This document shows, in pieces, positions 38,101 to 51,690 of a DNA stretch of 64,000 nucleotides (the stretch's first letter is position 1; each line of letters starts with the position of its first letter). Below the pieces are notes generated by a model that was not told the origin of the DNA, made no database searches, and worked only from the letters and a program-made list of their open reading frames with translations. Origin of the DNA: Unio delphinus (taxonomy: Eukaryota > Mollusca > Bivalvia > Unionida > Unionidae); contig JAQISU010000036.1 of assembly GCA_029339505.1 (NCBI GenBank), positions 4,108,501-4,172,500 on the forward strand, read 5' to 3'. The translations under genes and the position numbers were made by a program.

Positions 38101-38337
38101 TGAATGAACGTGTAGCGGAATAGGTATAGAAATCCGCTTTATCGAAACAAAATTAGAAACATATTCTGTTCTGTTTGAATATATAGACCTAATACAGAGA
38201 CTGGTAAAATATATACACGTTTTGTCAAAAGGAAGATAAAAAATGTCATGCATCTTTCTTATGTAAGTCAGCGTAGTTATCTCCCTTGTTACTGTCAATG
38301 ACCTGAAGGTATTTGTTTATTTTCTTCGTCAGCAGAT

Positions 38338-38561
38338 ATTTGTTTGTTTAGGGTTTAACGCCTATTTTCAGCACACGATATGCTATACATGGCGGCCAGT
38401 ATTATTTATGGAGTAAGAACCCGGGAAAATCCCTGGAAAGAACCACTGACCCAAGCACATAACTTCATTAGCTGAATCTTAGACTCGAACACACGCAGAC
38501 AGAGGTGAGATATCAGTGATCCGTAACGGAACGAGCGTTAGACCACTCGGCCACTCGGGGC
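38338..38561 (-). repeat. tRNA-derived SINE (minus strand), second copy
   Basis: Same family as 14780-15032: on the minus strand GCCCCGAGTGGCCGAGTGG with the A box, GTTCGAGTC as the B box, and the body ending at GTTTAGGG. Confidence 0.8.
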
Positions 38562-39900
38562 CCCTCATCATTTTTAACTACTAATACTGTTTTATGTTGG
38601 TGTAATATCCAAATTAAAAAAAATATGATCGTGATCATACTTTTCTTTACAGACATACAGAGCATCGAATGTTCTTCATCCAATCAATTTAATGTTTCAT
38701 ACATACTGACGGATATATTCAACTTTATTTGAATATTGCTGGTCATTTTTAAATAAATGTCATATAAAAATAATAAGTGAGAATAAGAATTACTCGGATT
38801 AGTGGTTCCGGTAACTGTATAATATTTTGTGTTATACATACTTAATGAGTATAACCGTAGCGCATTGCTAGCGCGGTTGATTCTTATACCCATGTGTTTG
38901 CATTTCGATCCCCTTTATCGAATATATTATGGACGTTTGCGTAATATAGGTTTTTATATTTAAAATTATGGGTTCATTTAGCACTCTACCCTTGTCATTT
39001 ATCGATTGGAGGGGTGAATGCAATTGAAATACATAGACAACCTTCTGAATATTCTAAAATTCGTTGGAGGAATGTTTATGAAAACAAATTGTGACGTCCT
39101 CAAAAAAATCGTATTATGATCAGCTCTAAATTCAACTTAAAGGTACACACAATCACATTAAAGGTACACACAAGCATAATAAAAATACACACAAGCACAT
39201 TCAGAAAGAAATTCGGCCAGATGAATTCGTCATAGGGTGCCGAGACGACCATAAAAATGTTCTCAAAAAGGACCCTATGAAAGACACAAAGGCCAATAAA
39301 AGGTCACATGGGGATAAACGCTCATCGCTTTGTATTGCTAATTTAAAATATATGTATTATATAATACATTATGAACATATTAATAATGTTATTTCTGCTG
39401 TTTTAAATCTTAAAATATTTTATTTCTGATTTAGAATACTTACCAGATTTTAAATCGGCGGAGAGATATGCTTTGCTATCAGAATGCACATGTACTAAGG
39501 AAATTAAACAAGCTGTCTTTGCTAGTTTATTGGATGATGTTAAACTTAAAGATAATGGTGCCTCTCTTTAACGCAGTAGAAAAAAAGTAGATTTATCAAA
39601 CGAATACAAACAAAATAAACAAGGTTTTATGAAAAGATTCAGTTGTGGATTTTCTTCAGATAAGTTACCTAAGTGTCCAATTTGGACGGTAATTTGAAAT
39701 TTATTCTTGTCAGTAGTAGAATTTGAAATTTATTCTTGTCATTTGTAGAATTTGAAATTTATTCTTGTCAGTAGTAGAATTATGTCATCGGTTCTAATAC
39801 AATCAAACTTTCAGGGAATACTCGATAGGTACATGTATACATGAAAAGCCCTCTGTGCCAGATGAGATCTTTTTAGTTTGTCTGATAACTTCTATGAATT
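38562..39900. other. Non-coding junction region
   Basis: No gene. 39010-39070 matches the complement of 1985-2030. A 21-bp unit (AAAGGTACACACAA-CACATT) is repeated about three times at 39138-39200. AATTTGAAATTTATTCTTGTC repeats three times with a 32-34 bp period at 39691-39781. Confidence 0.6.
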
Positions 39901-39904
39901 AACG

Positions 39905-40688
39905 GATTGTATGCGATCGTCGATGATATCTTTACTATTCCGGTGATATATGTACCACCACCAAATGCATCATTATTGTATAGGAGAATACATACCGGTG
40001 ATAGAGGCTATCTTAGGAAAGAATTAATCGAAAATATTTGTAGCGTATATTTTTATTATATCATTGGAATACCGAAATATTTAAAATTTCGAAAAATCAG
40101 CTTCAGTCAACAAAAATGCATTGAAGAATGCGTCTTTGGGGCGATGATAGTCACCCATGTGTTCAGCATATTCAATGAATTGCTTGTATTATTCTCTAGT
40201 AAATATAGTGATATCAGAAGTTTAATATTTAATTTTGTTTCATGCTCTTATTGCGTGAATTTGTTATATGTAAACGTTTTTCATATGACGGATTAATTTC
40301 GTCGTATGACTGTTTATCCCGCCTGTGCTGTTTTTTTTTGGTATTGGTTGTGGTACTTGAAGGGCAACTGTAGGCCATCCTATAACAACTCTGATCGATG
40401 ACTGATGCATATCCACTACATAATCATGAAAATGTATCTTATCGTGGCTGCAAAAGTTGGTTCGTGAACTGTTAAGGCTAGTGAAGTATTTGACAGTTGT
40501 CCCCCGAATGAGTTTGACCGAATATTTGACCAATTATAGTATACCCGAAATTAAGCGAATGTCATTTCTGGTACTGGAGTTTCAGTTGGAACATTTACGT
40601 TGATTTTAGTTTTGGATGGAGTTAATTAGATCAATGTTGTCTTTGCTGGGGTTGTATTACCAACGATATGTTTTAGTAGATATTGCGA

Positions 40689-40691
<3 letters not shown>
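39905..40691 (-). pseudogene. Relic of the Polinton beta-domain gene
   Basis: Minus-strand match to 22190-23286: YVVDMHQSSIRVVIGWP is obvious at about 40370-40425, and the start MSQYLLKHIV lies at 40691. Its 3' end is truncated. The palindrome-carrying segment of the intact gene is seven codons shorter here. Confidence 0.8.
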
Positions 40692-40731
<40 letters not shown>

Positions 40732-41160
40732 ATTATTATTATTATTATTCTAACTCAGACGTCGTTGCAATGTTGAACATTTTAATCATCGCTAAGATCT
40801 CGTTATCTGATATTATTCCATCGTTAAGTCTTGACGATATCAGCGAGGATAATTGGGAATATGCAGCAGTCGAGGTATGTAACTTAATTATATACTCTTG
40901 TAGTTAATTCTGACTGCTAAAAGATACTTTTGTGCACTTGTTTTTGCCGCTGAACACAGATTGATACAACTACAGGTGATATCGTTGTCACCAACGGTAG
41001 CAGTACACCAGTTGTAGCAATAACAGCTGAAACCGAATTCACGGTTATATCATTTACGCTTGCGATATTTTTTTTTTACCGTGTTTTGTCAATGATATAG
41101 CTTAGTTTATAATTCACGTATTTGATTGTATCTAAAGTGTTACACGTTCATTATAAGCTT
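40692..41160 (-). pseudogene. Relic of the membrane-hairpin protein gene
   Basis: Follows the previous relic in the same order as in the intact element. The serine-rich C-terminal part and the glycine/valine hydrophobic segment are recognisable at nucleotide level. An ATT/AAT array (40690-40750) sits at the overlap region. Confidence 0.65.
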
Positions 41161-41164
41161 AAAT

Positions 41165-42090
41165 TAGCTACAAATTATACATACCATATGAGTGACTATA
41201 ACGCTAAATTACCACTGATGAAGGATATTGTAAAAGTTTCAGTGGATCCGTTTTCTTCTATTGCACTTGAATTATTAACACCAGTAGATGTAGTTTTTTA
41301 TACATTAAACTGTAACCATGACGTCAGGGTTAATCTATTTGCACAGTGTTATTTTGAGGTGCCCAAGTGAAAGATTACTATTGCATCGAGTACACGTTAT
41401 TACTATTTTGTTTATGCGATATTTTAATATTATTAAGCGTTTCAGCGAAAGCAGGAAAATCCTTAATAATATTATTCTGTGTTTTTCTAATCGTGTCAAT
41501 GCTCGTCTTGATATCACAAAGATTCATAATAATTTTCAACGGAGTTACAAATAAATTATTTATGATTTCGTCATTTTTTCTAAATTTTCTACGAAGATTT
41601 GCAAACGTGTTTATATGAACATCGTACTCGGCCCGCAACGTTGTTAGTTTATTGTCTACGGTGATGTAGTTAATAGCTACAACAAATTTTGTTACTTCAT
41701 TCTTATCAGTTGTTGAATCTCCATGTACGACTATTTTATTCCGTTTTGTACAGAGTTCGTTTGTCATTGTATCACCGAACTTTAATACTCGCGCGTGAAT
41801 ATTCTCCGATATCGTTGACATTGTAACACTGGGATTAAATCTTCCGTTGGACTCAAACACTGCTATGGCGTTTTCATTTCCTCCTGTAATTCTAACGATA
41901 ATATTATTTAATGAAAAATTACTCGTTTTTTACTTTCCTTGATTACTCTGAAATATAACCGTTTCGTTGGAATCCATATTTGTAAGAGTTAGTAATTAGG
42001 ATAATTCGTCGATAATGGTTGTTCTACACTTTCCTTGTGATATTCATTTAGCGGGTGTAAGTGCCGAGATAGATCTAGAGTCAATGTTTT
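41165..42090 (-). pseudogene. Relic of the coiled-coil/fibre-like gene
   Basis: An open stretch at 41378-41860 gives RFNPSVTMSTISENI and LFVTPLKI segments equivalent to KLKPGVLVSTITDKL and the SPFDKIEI region of the intact protein. Both ends are broken by stops. Confidence 0.75.
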
Positions 42091-42109
42091 CCATTATAAT
42101 TTCAAGATC

Positions 42110-42520
42110 TCTTTAAAATGCCATTACTAGTGTATGCGTGTACAGAGTAATGGGGTTGTTTGGTTGATTAATGATATAGAGCTGAGTACAGCAATTAGTT
42201 TTCTGACACATATTGTGTGGGTCAGTTATTTTCTGTGTTGGTAATTTTCAATAACAGATCTGAGTTTCATTAAAATTGACATAGTCGATATATTCTTTTG
42301 TCGGAGGTTACCCATACGTATCGAAATAAATAATTATACGTGGATCAATCGCATATGCGTTCCAGTGAGTACCAGGTCCGGTGGAATCATCAAGATTAAT
42401 GATACAGTTTTTAGCGCTGTTTGGGTTGGAAGGCAACTTGTTGCGCATAAAACCAATAATAATGTTTTGTATTCTTACTCTTTTGAGCAGCATCGATTAA
42501 ATCAAATTTTAACTTTGGTG
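42110..42520 (-). pseudogene. Relic of the adenain-type protease
   Basis: The GPGTHW-AYAIDPR and IIYFD-YG blocks are intact (42308-42420), so His and Asp positions are readable. The Cys region near 42212 is mutated and frames are broken. Confidence 0.8.
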
Positions 42521-42524
42521 TTAT

Positions 42525-42940
42525 TAAATCGTTTCTGGTAGTCTCAGACGTTTTCCTGACGCGTAAGGACGCCCTGGTAATATAAGTTCGCTTCCGAACA
42601 TGAAATAACTCACCAAATCAGCAACATTTCCTAAAGCAGCAGCAGCCGCTGAGATTATTGCCAGTATTGTTGCAACAAGTGGAAATATACCACCTTATTT
42701 AGTTTAATCTGAAATATTACCAGCGGATAGAGTAAGCCAGATTCTGGTTTTGTCATGTTTAACACTATTTAATTTGTTAAGCTGCCATTCTGCGAGTGAT
42801 AGCTTATTCTAAGCACCTGTTACCTGATTGTGTTGTAATCTCATTGCTGTTCCGGACGATTTCACTGATGCGATTTGTAGTTTTGTTTAATCTGATTAGG
42901 AGGCAGAGTATCATTTATATGATGAAATGTCATTTATAAT
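42525..42940 (-). pseudogene. Relic of the pVI-like gene
   Basis: Nucleotide match to 25319-25780, including the alanine-rich hydrophobic segment (about 42600-42690) and the GGIFP equivalent. No open frame. Confidence 0.65.
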
Positions 42941-42963
42941 ATTACGAGTGATCTGATTGCCTT

Positions 42964-43349
42964 ATAAAGTTTCTACTGGTGCATCAACAAATCACATTCG
43001 TTAAAAAGCACTTTCACGTAACATCGATGTGTCACATAGTATAACAGCAATTCTCTGTAACCATCAATAGCTGGTAATTCACCAACACGAACGCGGAAAT
43101 ATACATCAACAACACTGTGTTTGGTTAATCAAGATGTTCGAATGAAAAGAAAAAAATCGGATACATTTTTTGTAAAATCTAATTGTGATATATGCAGACC
43201 AGTATCTACATTATGATCACGCCGCGTAACTGTTATCAAACAAAGATAAGCACGTGATATTTGGTTTTGTTCAAAATTAACGAGAGCTTGGTAACTCCAA
43301 GTTTATCTAACATCATATGTCTCAGCTCTTGCGAACCTAATTGTAGCGC

Positions 43350-43423
<74 letters not shown>

Positions 43424-44385
43424 GGCGTAGAAACGCATGGTAGTGATGCCAAATGCGAAGTAAATATACGTTTTATATTAGCCTGATTAATATTTGTTGC
43501 TTTTGGTAGCCAGTGTTGTAATGATCTGCAACCTATATCAATAAATGACAATTATGTACCCCCTCCGTTATGGATGCAGTCATTACTGGCATCAACAATA
43601 AGAGTTGTGTTATATTCATTTCAAAATGAGCAACAGCAGCACCTCGCCAAATTGCATTATTATCATCACCTTTTCTTACAAGGTCTAATAAATATTTATA
43701 TTCAAAGATAATATGTCTAACATTTCTGCAAAGTCCGACAATGTGAGTCAGTGGGATTGGACTTGACAATCTTCTGTCTGGTCCTTGCAACATTGATGCA
43801 CGTGTTATATCTCCTTCGTTGTAGGTAGCGCTGACATCATTTATAATATCAAATGCATCAGCTGGTCTAGCTGCATATTCAAAATCATCTGGTTGTGGAT
43901 ACAATATTTCCTGCTGTTCGTAATTTAACATACTGAACACTATATGCATTTATCATTAATATCCATTGCAAAAATCATTGCGAAACCGGCTGATCTTGAA
44001 TAATTTTCTAAAAATCTCCCTAAATCCAATATTGTTGTGGCATAGTCAATAACTTTATAAAAAGGTCCTATGTCTCCTCCATCAATCAAATATTTAGCGC
44101 TACAAACAGTGTCATAATCTCATTGTTAACGACACCAACTCGCATAGTCTCTGCATATGGAGTATTTGCCGCATCATTTGCTACAAAATAGTTATACTTC
44201 TACCTCAATAAATGCTTCAGCGGGTAAGAAATATGTATTTGTATCATGAACTTGAAGGTCAATTCATGCTCGTTGATTCGGTTATATTGCGTAATAAGAA
44301 TAAATATGATAATCACGTACAAATTCATTTTTGAGAATCGCTGCGTCCATATCAAATGCTGTGTCGGGTATACGTTTAAACATTG
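42964..44385 (-). pseudogene. Relic of the major capsid protein gene
   Basis: An open stretch at 43533-43949 reads R-SPIPLTHI-GLCRNVR and LVRKGDDNNAIWR, matching the intact capsid protein. The 3' part is split by a TA microsatellite (43353-43421) and the 5' part has several stops. The start region at about 44383 keeps FKR-PDTAFDMDAA. Confidence 0.85.
43353..43421 (+). repeat. (TA)n microsatellite inside the capsid relic
   Basis: Uninterrupted TA run; frames through it (Tyr/Ile repeats) are artefacts. Confidence 0.95.
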
Positions 44386-44399
44386 AATATGAAATTTCT

Positions 44400-44850
44400 C
44401 AATCTAAATCGTGATCTCGCTGACCTTGTCAAACAAGTTTCTGTTCTTAAAAGTGCAGTAATATTTCCTTGTACGTCATCAGATATTTGATTCATAAATG
44501 TTGCTATTTTTTTTATCCGCGGCTTGGTTTATTAATTTACTGACATTCGCGGGCATGATTTCAGTACATGCCAGTTTCACTTGTGGCTGTGCTTTTTTGT
44601 CGTAATGATCGTGCTAGTCTATCATTGGCTGCAGTAAACGCCTTCCTAGTAACATTACCAATAACACCATGAGCCTTTCCATCAATAACATTAATAGCCT
44701 TATTTTTGCGATTGGAACTATTTTGGGAGCCCTTATTGCAAGCAAACCTTGAATAACATTACCAAGAACATAACGATACATTACTCTTTTAGACTGATAA
44801 TTGTGAATTTTTTAGTCAGACCATTACGGGTCCACGGTGTCGTTGATGAA
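44400..44850 (-). pseudogene. Relic of the basic Polinton protein gene
   Basis: Aligns with 27962-28480; MPANVSKLINQAADKK is readable near 44510-44555. It is about 18 codons shorter where the intact gene has the double palindrome. Confidence 0.65.
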
Positions 44851-44889
44851 TGATTATTTTTTTGTTTGTTATCGTTATATCTAATCAGA

Positions 44890-45835
44890 CATTTGGTCAC
44901 TATGATAACTCTCAACGTGTTCGGCGATAAATTCCTAGTATACGCCGGTATCCATGATATCGCCTTGAAATAATCATCTACAAATATCAGCGGATTTTTT
45001 TTTTCCGGAAAATTATTTCCACCCGCGTTCATCCTATGAGAACTTCTAGTCGTGCTATGTCGGAAAGAATAGTATTAAGGCATGAAACAAGACCATTTCG
45101 TCAAGAAAAACCACTACCAGTAGTACCAGGTGCATCATCTTATCATTCTTTCTATTCTCTACAAGATATTGATTTTTCATGTTGTTCTTTTTACGTCTGC
45201 TGCGGAGGGAGTTGATAATGTGAGCTATGTTGTTGTTCAATCTACAAACCTATTTCAAAATTCTTTTATTGTATTCATGAATGCCATAAAGATTGCATCT
45301 GTATTTGAAATTCGATCTATGTCATATGTTATTTGATTTTACCAGGTATCTCTGCCTACAAATTTATTATGTTCAGCTTTTAAGTATCTTTCTTTATGAC
45401 ATAAACCTGCAAACGCAAAACCAGCTAGATCAATCAGATTATCATTTTTGTAATCGCATTAATATTCTTATTAGTAAAATGTTCAGATACTATAACTTTT
45501 TCAGGTTATTTTTCTTCAGGTATTTCTTCATTGACTATGTCAAGGGTAGGGTCAACAGCAACTTCGTGCGGTTGTAACTGTGCTTCAGCAATGTTGGTAG
45601 TTTGATCAGCAATTTGCTTCAATTCAGGGAGAAGAGTCTATTAATTGGCAGTTTTAATTTTTTTTAAACTTTTGTAACGGGTTTGAATAATTAATTTCTG
45701 CGTTCTGCAAAATCAACAGGAGAATCTTGTCGTTCCTGTAATATTTTCCGGACAGAATCACGGACTGGTATACATTTCTTAATCTCTGCTAGTCTTTCTC
45801 ATGCCCATCTAGTTGTTAATGCTTAAGCAACCATT
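44890..45835 (-). pseudogene. Relic of the Polinton coiled-coil gene
   Basis: Start- and end-proximal blocks of 28514-29575 are recognisable. ACTATGATAACT at 44900 corresponds to the C terminus, and the 5' end CAACCATTTTTT lies at about 45830. It lacks the palindromes of the intact gene. Confidence 0.65.
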
Positions 45836-45904
45836 TTTTATATTTGATATTATTTAATAAACAGCAGCAGAGAGGATGTGACATCGAATAAGTGTCCATG
45901 TGGT

Positions 45905-46350
45905 ACACAGCGTACATTATAATAATACTATAATGGAGAGAAACTTTGTATATGTTAGAAAGCTGCTGTTTGCGTTACTGACGTTGGAGTTTCATGGTCA
46001 CGAGTCTGTCGTTTACTCCCTTGGGATGTCCGATTTGCCAGTCGGTACTGTCTTCACCGCAAAAGTAGCACCAGTGTGTCGGCGCTCTTCATTTCCTCGT
46101 TCTCTGCAAAAAAAGTGTATCCAGAGCCGCTTTCACAGAGTTCGCCATCTCCTGAAATTAGGGTCTCACTCAAAGGCAGCAATGTCCATGCTGTATCTGA
46201 CGAACCCCTTTCCTAATAAGGCGGCTCTCATATGGGGTATTTCCGCATCATCTATGTTAATTAAGGTAAGAACATTCCATACACCAAGTATAAAAGCACA
46301 ATCCATGTTTTCCTTTTTTATAATTTGACCGCTCGAGTAGATTCTCAACT
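45905..46350 (-). pseudogene. Non-LTR retrotransposon endonuclease relic (CFDP2-like LINE)
   Basis: Minus-strand frames read GVWNVLTL followed by ALLGKGFVRYSMDIAA, then GSGYTFF and NDRLVTMKL in shifted frames. These are standard blocks of the apurinic endonuclease domain found in LINEs often annotated as craniofacial development protein 2-like. It is truncated before the reverse transcriptase. The GC-richer sequence to about 46860 is probably its 5' region. Confidence 0.75.
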
Positions 46351-46992
46351 AGCAAGGGAACTTAAGCGCGGGCAATGTTTAGGCATCTTTACTGACCCCT
46401 TCCCTATGGCAGAGAGATGAGCAGCTCTTTTCTGAAGACGGCTGCTTTGTCACGCAGGGGGCTACCGGAGAACGACTTTGCTTTGTCACGTAGAGGACTC
46501 CACTGCTGCTCCATGTCAGTGGAGAAAGACCCTAATGGTATGAAAATTTGTGTGCAAATTTTAGCCTACAGCTGACCGTGTTCCTACATCTGCCACTTTG
46601 CTGCTTGACTGTCGCCACATGACTTTAGTGGGTGCTTTTAATGGGATGATTGTATGACAAAAATGACTTGCGCTGTGACTTTTGTTTATTGTTAGGAAGA
46701 GTTGCACAGTTCGTTGACCAGGACGTAGTACGTGTCTCGCTGTTCTCTTAGCGCGCATCGAAAGCATTGCTGGGAATCGCATTTCTGCCCGTTGACTAGA
46801 TGATGGTTTCATCCCGCAGCCTGCCGAATCCCAGTATCACATGCTAGGTAGAGAAAGGTAAACTATGTCGGCTAAGCGACGTACAGATTAGCCGGCAAGT
46901 CGTAACCGTTTTATAATTGTTGTTAAAACCTTATGTCATTCATTGCAGTGTAAATTTTATGAGATTTGGTAACATTATGAATAAACAAATAC

Positions 46993-47123
<131 letters not shown>

Positions 47124-47361
47124 TTCACTGATTTTGCAACACCAAATACATGTATTGATGTTTTTATCCTAGTAATAATCCTTATATGTGCTGCTTTTTT
47201 AGAACTTCTTGAATTATTTTAAAAAAATTAATTTCCATATTTTCGTTGTAATCTCAGATAACAATACATACATATATATATATCCAATAAAACCTACAAT
47301 TTTTTACAAATATGTTGTTAGTGAATACTTCTGAATCAATAAACTATTTTTAATAAAGTTA

Positions 47362-47491
47362 CATACATGCATACATACATACATGCGTACATACATACAT
47401 GCATGCATGCATGCAAGCATGCATGCATGCATGCATGCATGCATACATACATACATACATACATACATACATACATACATACATACATACA

Positions 47492-47521
<30 letters not shown>
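47362..47521 (+). repeat. (CATA)n/(GCAT)n microsatellite
   Basis: Mixed tetranucleotide array, GCAT-rich in the middle. Cys/Met/Tyr-rich frames are artefacts. Confidence 0.95.
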
Positions 47522-47522
<1 letters not shown>

Positions 47523-48879
47523 GCATTCAATATTTCGTTTATTCGGTAACATTAAAAGGAAAGCACCTTCTCTATCAATGTCGAGGAAACAGACTCAAAA
47601 TCATTCTTAAAATAATGTATTCACCTGTGTAAAGCAAGTATTCTAATATCTAATATATTTGTCTGGCAACGTTCCCCGTATGGTTACTTTCAAAAGCTGT
47701 TTAAACGTGCTTTATTTAACATTATTGTCATTGAAGATAGCTCAACTTGTGTCAAATTGTTTTCCTTACGATTATATTAGTATGTGTATATGTCTGAAAT
47801 TCACTTATTATTTTGCTTTACTTCAAACATCTAGCAGCAAAGCACTCAGCAGATCTACACCTTAGTTTAAAATTCTATAATTTTACTCTGCTTTCATTTT
47901 GTTGAGAGAATTGTTCATTATAGACTGATTAAACTTTCTTTAAATGTTTTGATTACTTATCCGTTTGATGCAGTTTTTAATTTGGCTTTCTATAAATAAT
48001 TCATTTTAATTTCATTTAGTTTCATGCTACTTCAATGTCTGGATTTTTTTTTTCGTGATCTTATTTACTTTCTGAAATGACACTTTGGGGGTGTTTTCAT
48101 CTGTGGTATTTTTTGTATTAAAAATTTCATCGATAAACTACTGGTCACAACAAATACTTCAGAACATAAAAGTGCTAGAAGTTAGAGCACTATTGACAAA
48201 GTCAACACAATTACAAGATAATTTAATTGAGTAGTTGAGTTCAGGTCACACAAATCAATTTTATCAGAATGAAAAGCATTCTCTAATGGATACAAAAACA
48301 TTCTAGAATCATCTTGTTGTTTACATAGTGAGAACCACAACCTGTAAAGTTTACTAAGGAAAGGTCAAAACCATGACACAAATAAACATTTATACATCTT
48401 ATAATAATAATTCTGATTTTAAAACCATGCAAACAAGATAATTTAGCTATGTGTTAGGTGTTTACATAAAACTCAATTTTAAAATAATATCGGGTCAAGC
48501 AGAAAGAATTTAGTTTTGCAAACAATGTTACATTAAAATATTATGTACTGAAATAAAAAGAATGCACGAACGAGCAAATTCTTAATTAGAAAAAACAGTC
48601 ATGCAGTATGATCAATGTTTATATCCTTTTGAATAGTAAGGTATATCTATCCACCTCCAAGTTACATATGGCCGAGGGGACAATGACACAAAACCAAATC
48701 AACTAACTCGAACTTTGTTAAAAAGATATGTTTTGGCAAATACTCAGCGGTAGATTCCATGTCTCTGCGATGTAATCCCCAGTTTGTAATTCGACCTTCG
48801 AATTTTGAAATGACCAACTCGTACAGTTTATGAAAAAAGGAGAACAGCACCTGTTGGTGTTCTTAGTATCATTAAAGCA

Positions 48880-49069
48880 TATACAAACGTTTAGTCAGGA
48901 TAAATTATTCGAGTACTTAATACAAATACACACAGTGACGTTAGTATATTCCAAGTTATTCTCGCTGATATCATTTGGTCATAAAGATGGAATAATATCA
49001 TAGAGCAGGGTCGCACAAATGAAAAAGATTTACGACGACGCATCAACTACGTATGATTTAAATAATAAT

Positions 49070-49109
<40 letters not shown>

Positions 49110-49590
49110 TTAATAATAATAATATTAATAATAATGGCGTCATCATCGCAAGAACTACTACAACAGATTGTAGTCAATACAACTCTGCCAAAAACAACAA
49201 TGATATCAATACATTCTACTATATCTCAATATATCGAAAACCTTCCAATAGCGTCTCCAGTATAGGAAATTGCTCTTGTTAAGCTGCAGGTATATCAAAG
49301 TTGGCCGAATATTAATTCAAATTAATTTACACGAGAATGATGATATTGCATTTGCAAATAAGAATACAACTGATGGAACTCTTGACTGGAACATTTATTT
49401 TATTCCAACCGGATGTAATCAAATTGAACACATATATGAAAACATTCAGCACATAATACAATTTTGCACGGGAAAAGAATCAAAAACATGTTAGGACGGT
49501 TCACGAATCAACTTCCTCGGCTGCGATAGAGATACAATCACCGGATTACGCCGTAGATATCTACCAGATCTACCAGATCAGTGTTAGGAT
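48880..49590 (+). pseudogene. Copy B of the hairpin-protein and beta-domain relics
   Basis: Same content as 750-1430. Membrane-hairpin C terminus, an AAT/ATTAAT array (49060-49137), then the beta-domain start with MASSSQELLQQIVVNTT at 49135. An in-frame stop lies in the same place as in copy A, so it arose before duplication. Confidence 0.75.
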
Positions 49591-49599
49591 AGCGTGAAA

Positions 49600-50260
49600 T
49601 TCAACTTGATTATACCATCAGAACCTTCACAAGCTGATTTGTTCCATTTAAAATATATATTCAAATAAAAGAATAAGAAAGAAATAAGAAACAGTATCAA
49701 TGATACGCGGTGATCCCGTATGAGTAAGGATCCCTTCATACAAGGTTTTTCTTTTGTCCCGACTTTTTCTTTATGAGGATCCTACATTGGCCTTTGTTCC
49801 ATTTCATAAAGATCCCTTTATACAAAACATTAATTATGGTCCGACATGGTTTGTCATTTTTATGTATGCTGTATGAGGCACCCTTTATAATGTTCCAGTC
49901 ATACAAGGCCTTTCTTATGACCCGATATTCTGTATTATTTTTTCTGAATGCCGCATGTGGCATCGGAATCTCCCTTGACTTTGTCAATGCATATCGGTAT
50001 CCTATTTTTTCGAATGCTACATGAGGTATCCTTGTATCCTTCCTCATTCAATCCTTGTATCCTTCCTAATTGCGATCTAATCGTGGTTACTGGTGTGCAA
50101 CACACATTCTTTCTTGAAAATTCCTCCAGTTGATTTTCTAAATGAAACGAAATTTTAGAATATTCAGACGCTTGTATATCCCTTTCAATGTCAAGCGCAC
50201 CTCCCACGACCTGTAAGACAATAATGTTGTGGCATTATTCAAATATTGATTCAAGACAAT
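49600..50260. other. Copy B of the unclassified repeat segment
   Basis: Counterpart of 1440-2085. Minus-strand frames of 103 and 90 codons are open, with loosely repeated IP(H/M)-AF-K-Y pattern. Unrecognised. Confidence 0.4.
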
Positions 50261-50269
50261 TTAAAGTTG

Positions 50270-50591
50270 ATATAAAAGATAGTAGTCCTGGTCATACGCG
50301 TGAAAAGACGATGTTCACCTGTCTTATATGTAGTTGAAGTAAGGGTGTTTGATATGTGATCGCGGTGGTAATTATGTATCTTAATGTGTTATTTGTAATT
50401 GTTCACGTACAAATCCACGCTGAGGAGCAGTTGAATCTAATATATTGATTGCAGGCTTACAAGTAGATCTTACCACATTGGTAATTGTATTTGTCTTAAT
50501 ATTCCAAATAGGATCAATCGCTCTTTTTGTAACACAATCAAGCCCACCCGGCTCATGCAAGTATCTTTCGATAACATTATCTAATAATGGG
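50270..50591. pseudogene. Copy B of the HNH tail (+) and integrase C-terminus (-) relics
   Basis: HNH tail at about 50265-50336 on plus, integrase C terminus at 50362-50591 on minus (DPIWNIKT, APQRGFVREQLQI). Counterparts of 2091-2424. Confidence 0.75.
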
Positions 50592-50802
50592 ACCGCGCAG
50601 GTGGCATTATCCTTAGAGCTTCCGCTGCGGGAGCGGGATGTCGTGGGTTCGATACACGGCTGAGTCATACCAAAGACTTACAGCAATAGTTCTATCAGAT
50701 GACTCTCTTGGCGCTCATCATTAATAGGTCAGTGTTAGGACTGGTCAACATGGTTTCAGGATAATGTAACTGAGTGGGACATCATGCTATATGTCTGTGG
50801 CA
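50592..50802 (+). repeat. SINE head, truncated (copy B)
   Basis: Same insertion as 2424-2752, cut at the deletion junction after GTCTGTGGCA. Confidence 0.75.
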
Positions 50803-51269
50803 CTTTGCCAATCTTGACTCATTTGAATAGACAATCCATTGTAAGGTGGAATTGTGTCTTCTCTAAATATATTCTTAACACAAAAGTAGGACTTAACAAT
50901 TTATTCAGAGTAACGGCAACCTATCTCGATGCCTTCCCACTGTTCTTACATGATTTTACATCAACAACTGGGTCACTGAGAACGAAAATGATGCATATCG
51001 TTTTCGATTGGCTCGTGTTTTAAATATAGGGTACTGAGTTAGTATATATGACCCTTGACATGGGACATTCTAAGTAAAAAAAAAATATTTATGTTTTTAT
51101 GATCGTATACCTCATAATAAGTTCTAGAGTATTTTGGTTATAAGACACATGATATAGCTTCTTTTAAAATAAAAATGATAATGTATGTTAACATACTTAG
51201 GTTTCAACATTTGAGACGTTAGATAAAAACTATTAGATGTAAAATGAAAAAATCCTTACCATTAACTTT

Positions 51270-51690
51270 GTCCCTAGTTTCTTCAATGCCACGTTCTCAA
51301 AATTTTTTAATTAGATAAATATTTTCTTTACCTTGGCTATGTTTGTACAATTTTGTAAATACCCTAAAGTATTTCTTTATCTACAGAATAAAGTTAGACA
51401 GGTGCTACATAGGTATGAAGGCATCGTAAAATCTTTTTGGTTCTTCATTTCTGTTCTTTCAGACAATATTCCAGATGTTATAGCAGTTTTTTCTAACTTT
51501 TGACAAATACCTTCAGTAGCTTCTGCAACTGGCTCAGTAAATTTCTTAACCGGTCTTAAATATTTGTTCAGCACCCTCTCCAAAATCCACCTGAGATTCA
51601 TGATTGTCTTTAAATTTTCGCCTGACAGAATCCCACACTAGGAGAAATTAATGAATTGATTCAAGTCACTCTCATCTTAGCCACGCGGTT
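51270..51690 (-). pseudogene. Copy B of the coiled-coil protein relic
   Basis: Counterpart of 7830-8285; CTCAGTAAATTTCTTAACCG and CGCCTGACAGAATCCCA are shared. Confidence 0.6.

Noticed and set aside
45863..45873. AGCAGCAGAG, identical to the first ten bases of the Polinton terminus, beyond the end of the old relic
   Set aside because: The match stops after ten bases; the following sequence does not resemble the terminal repeat, so it is probably chance.
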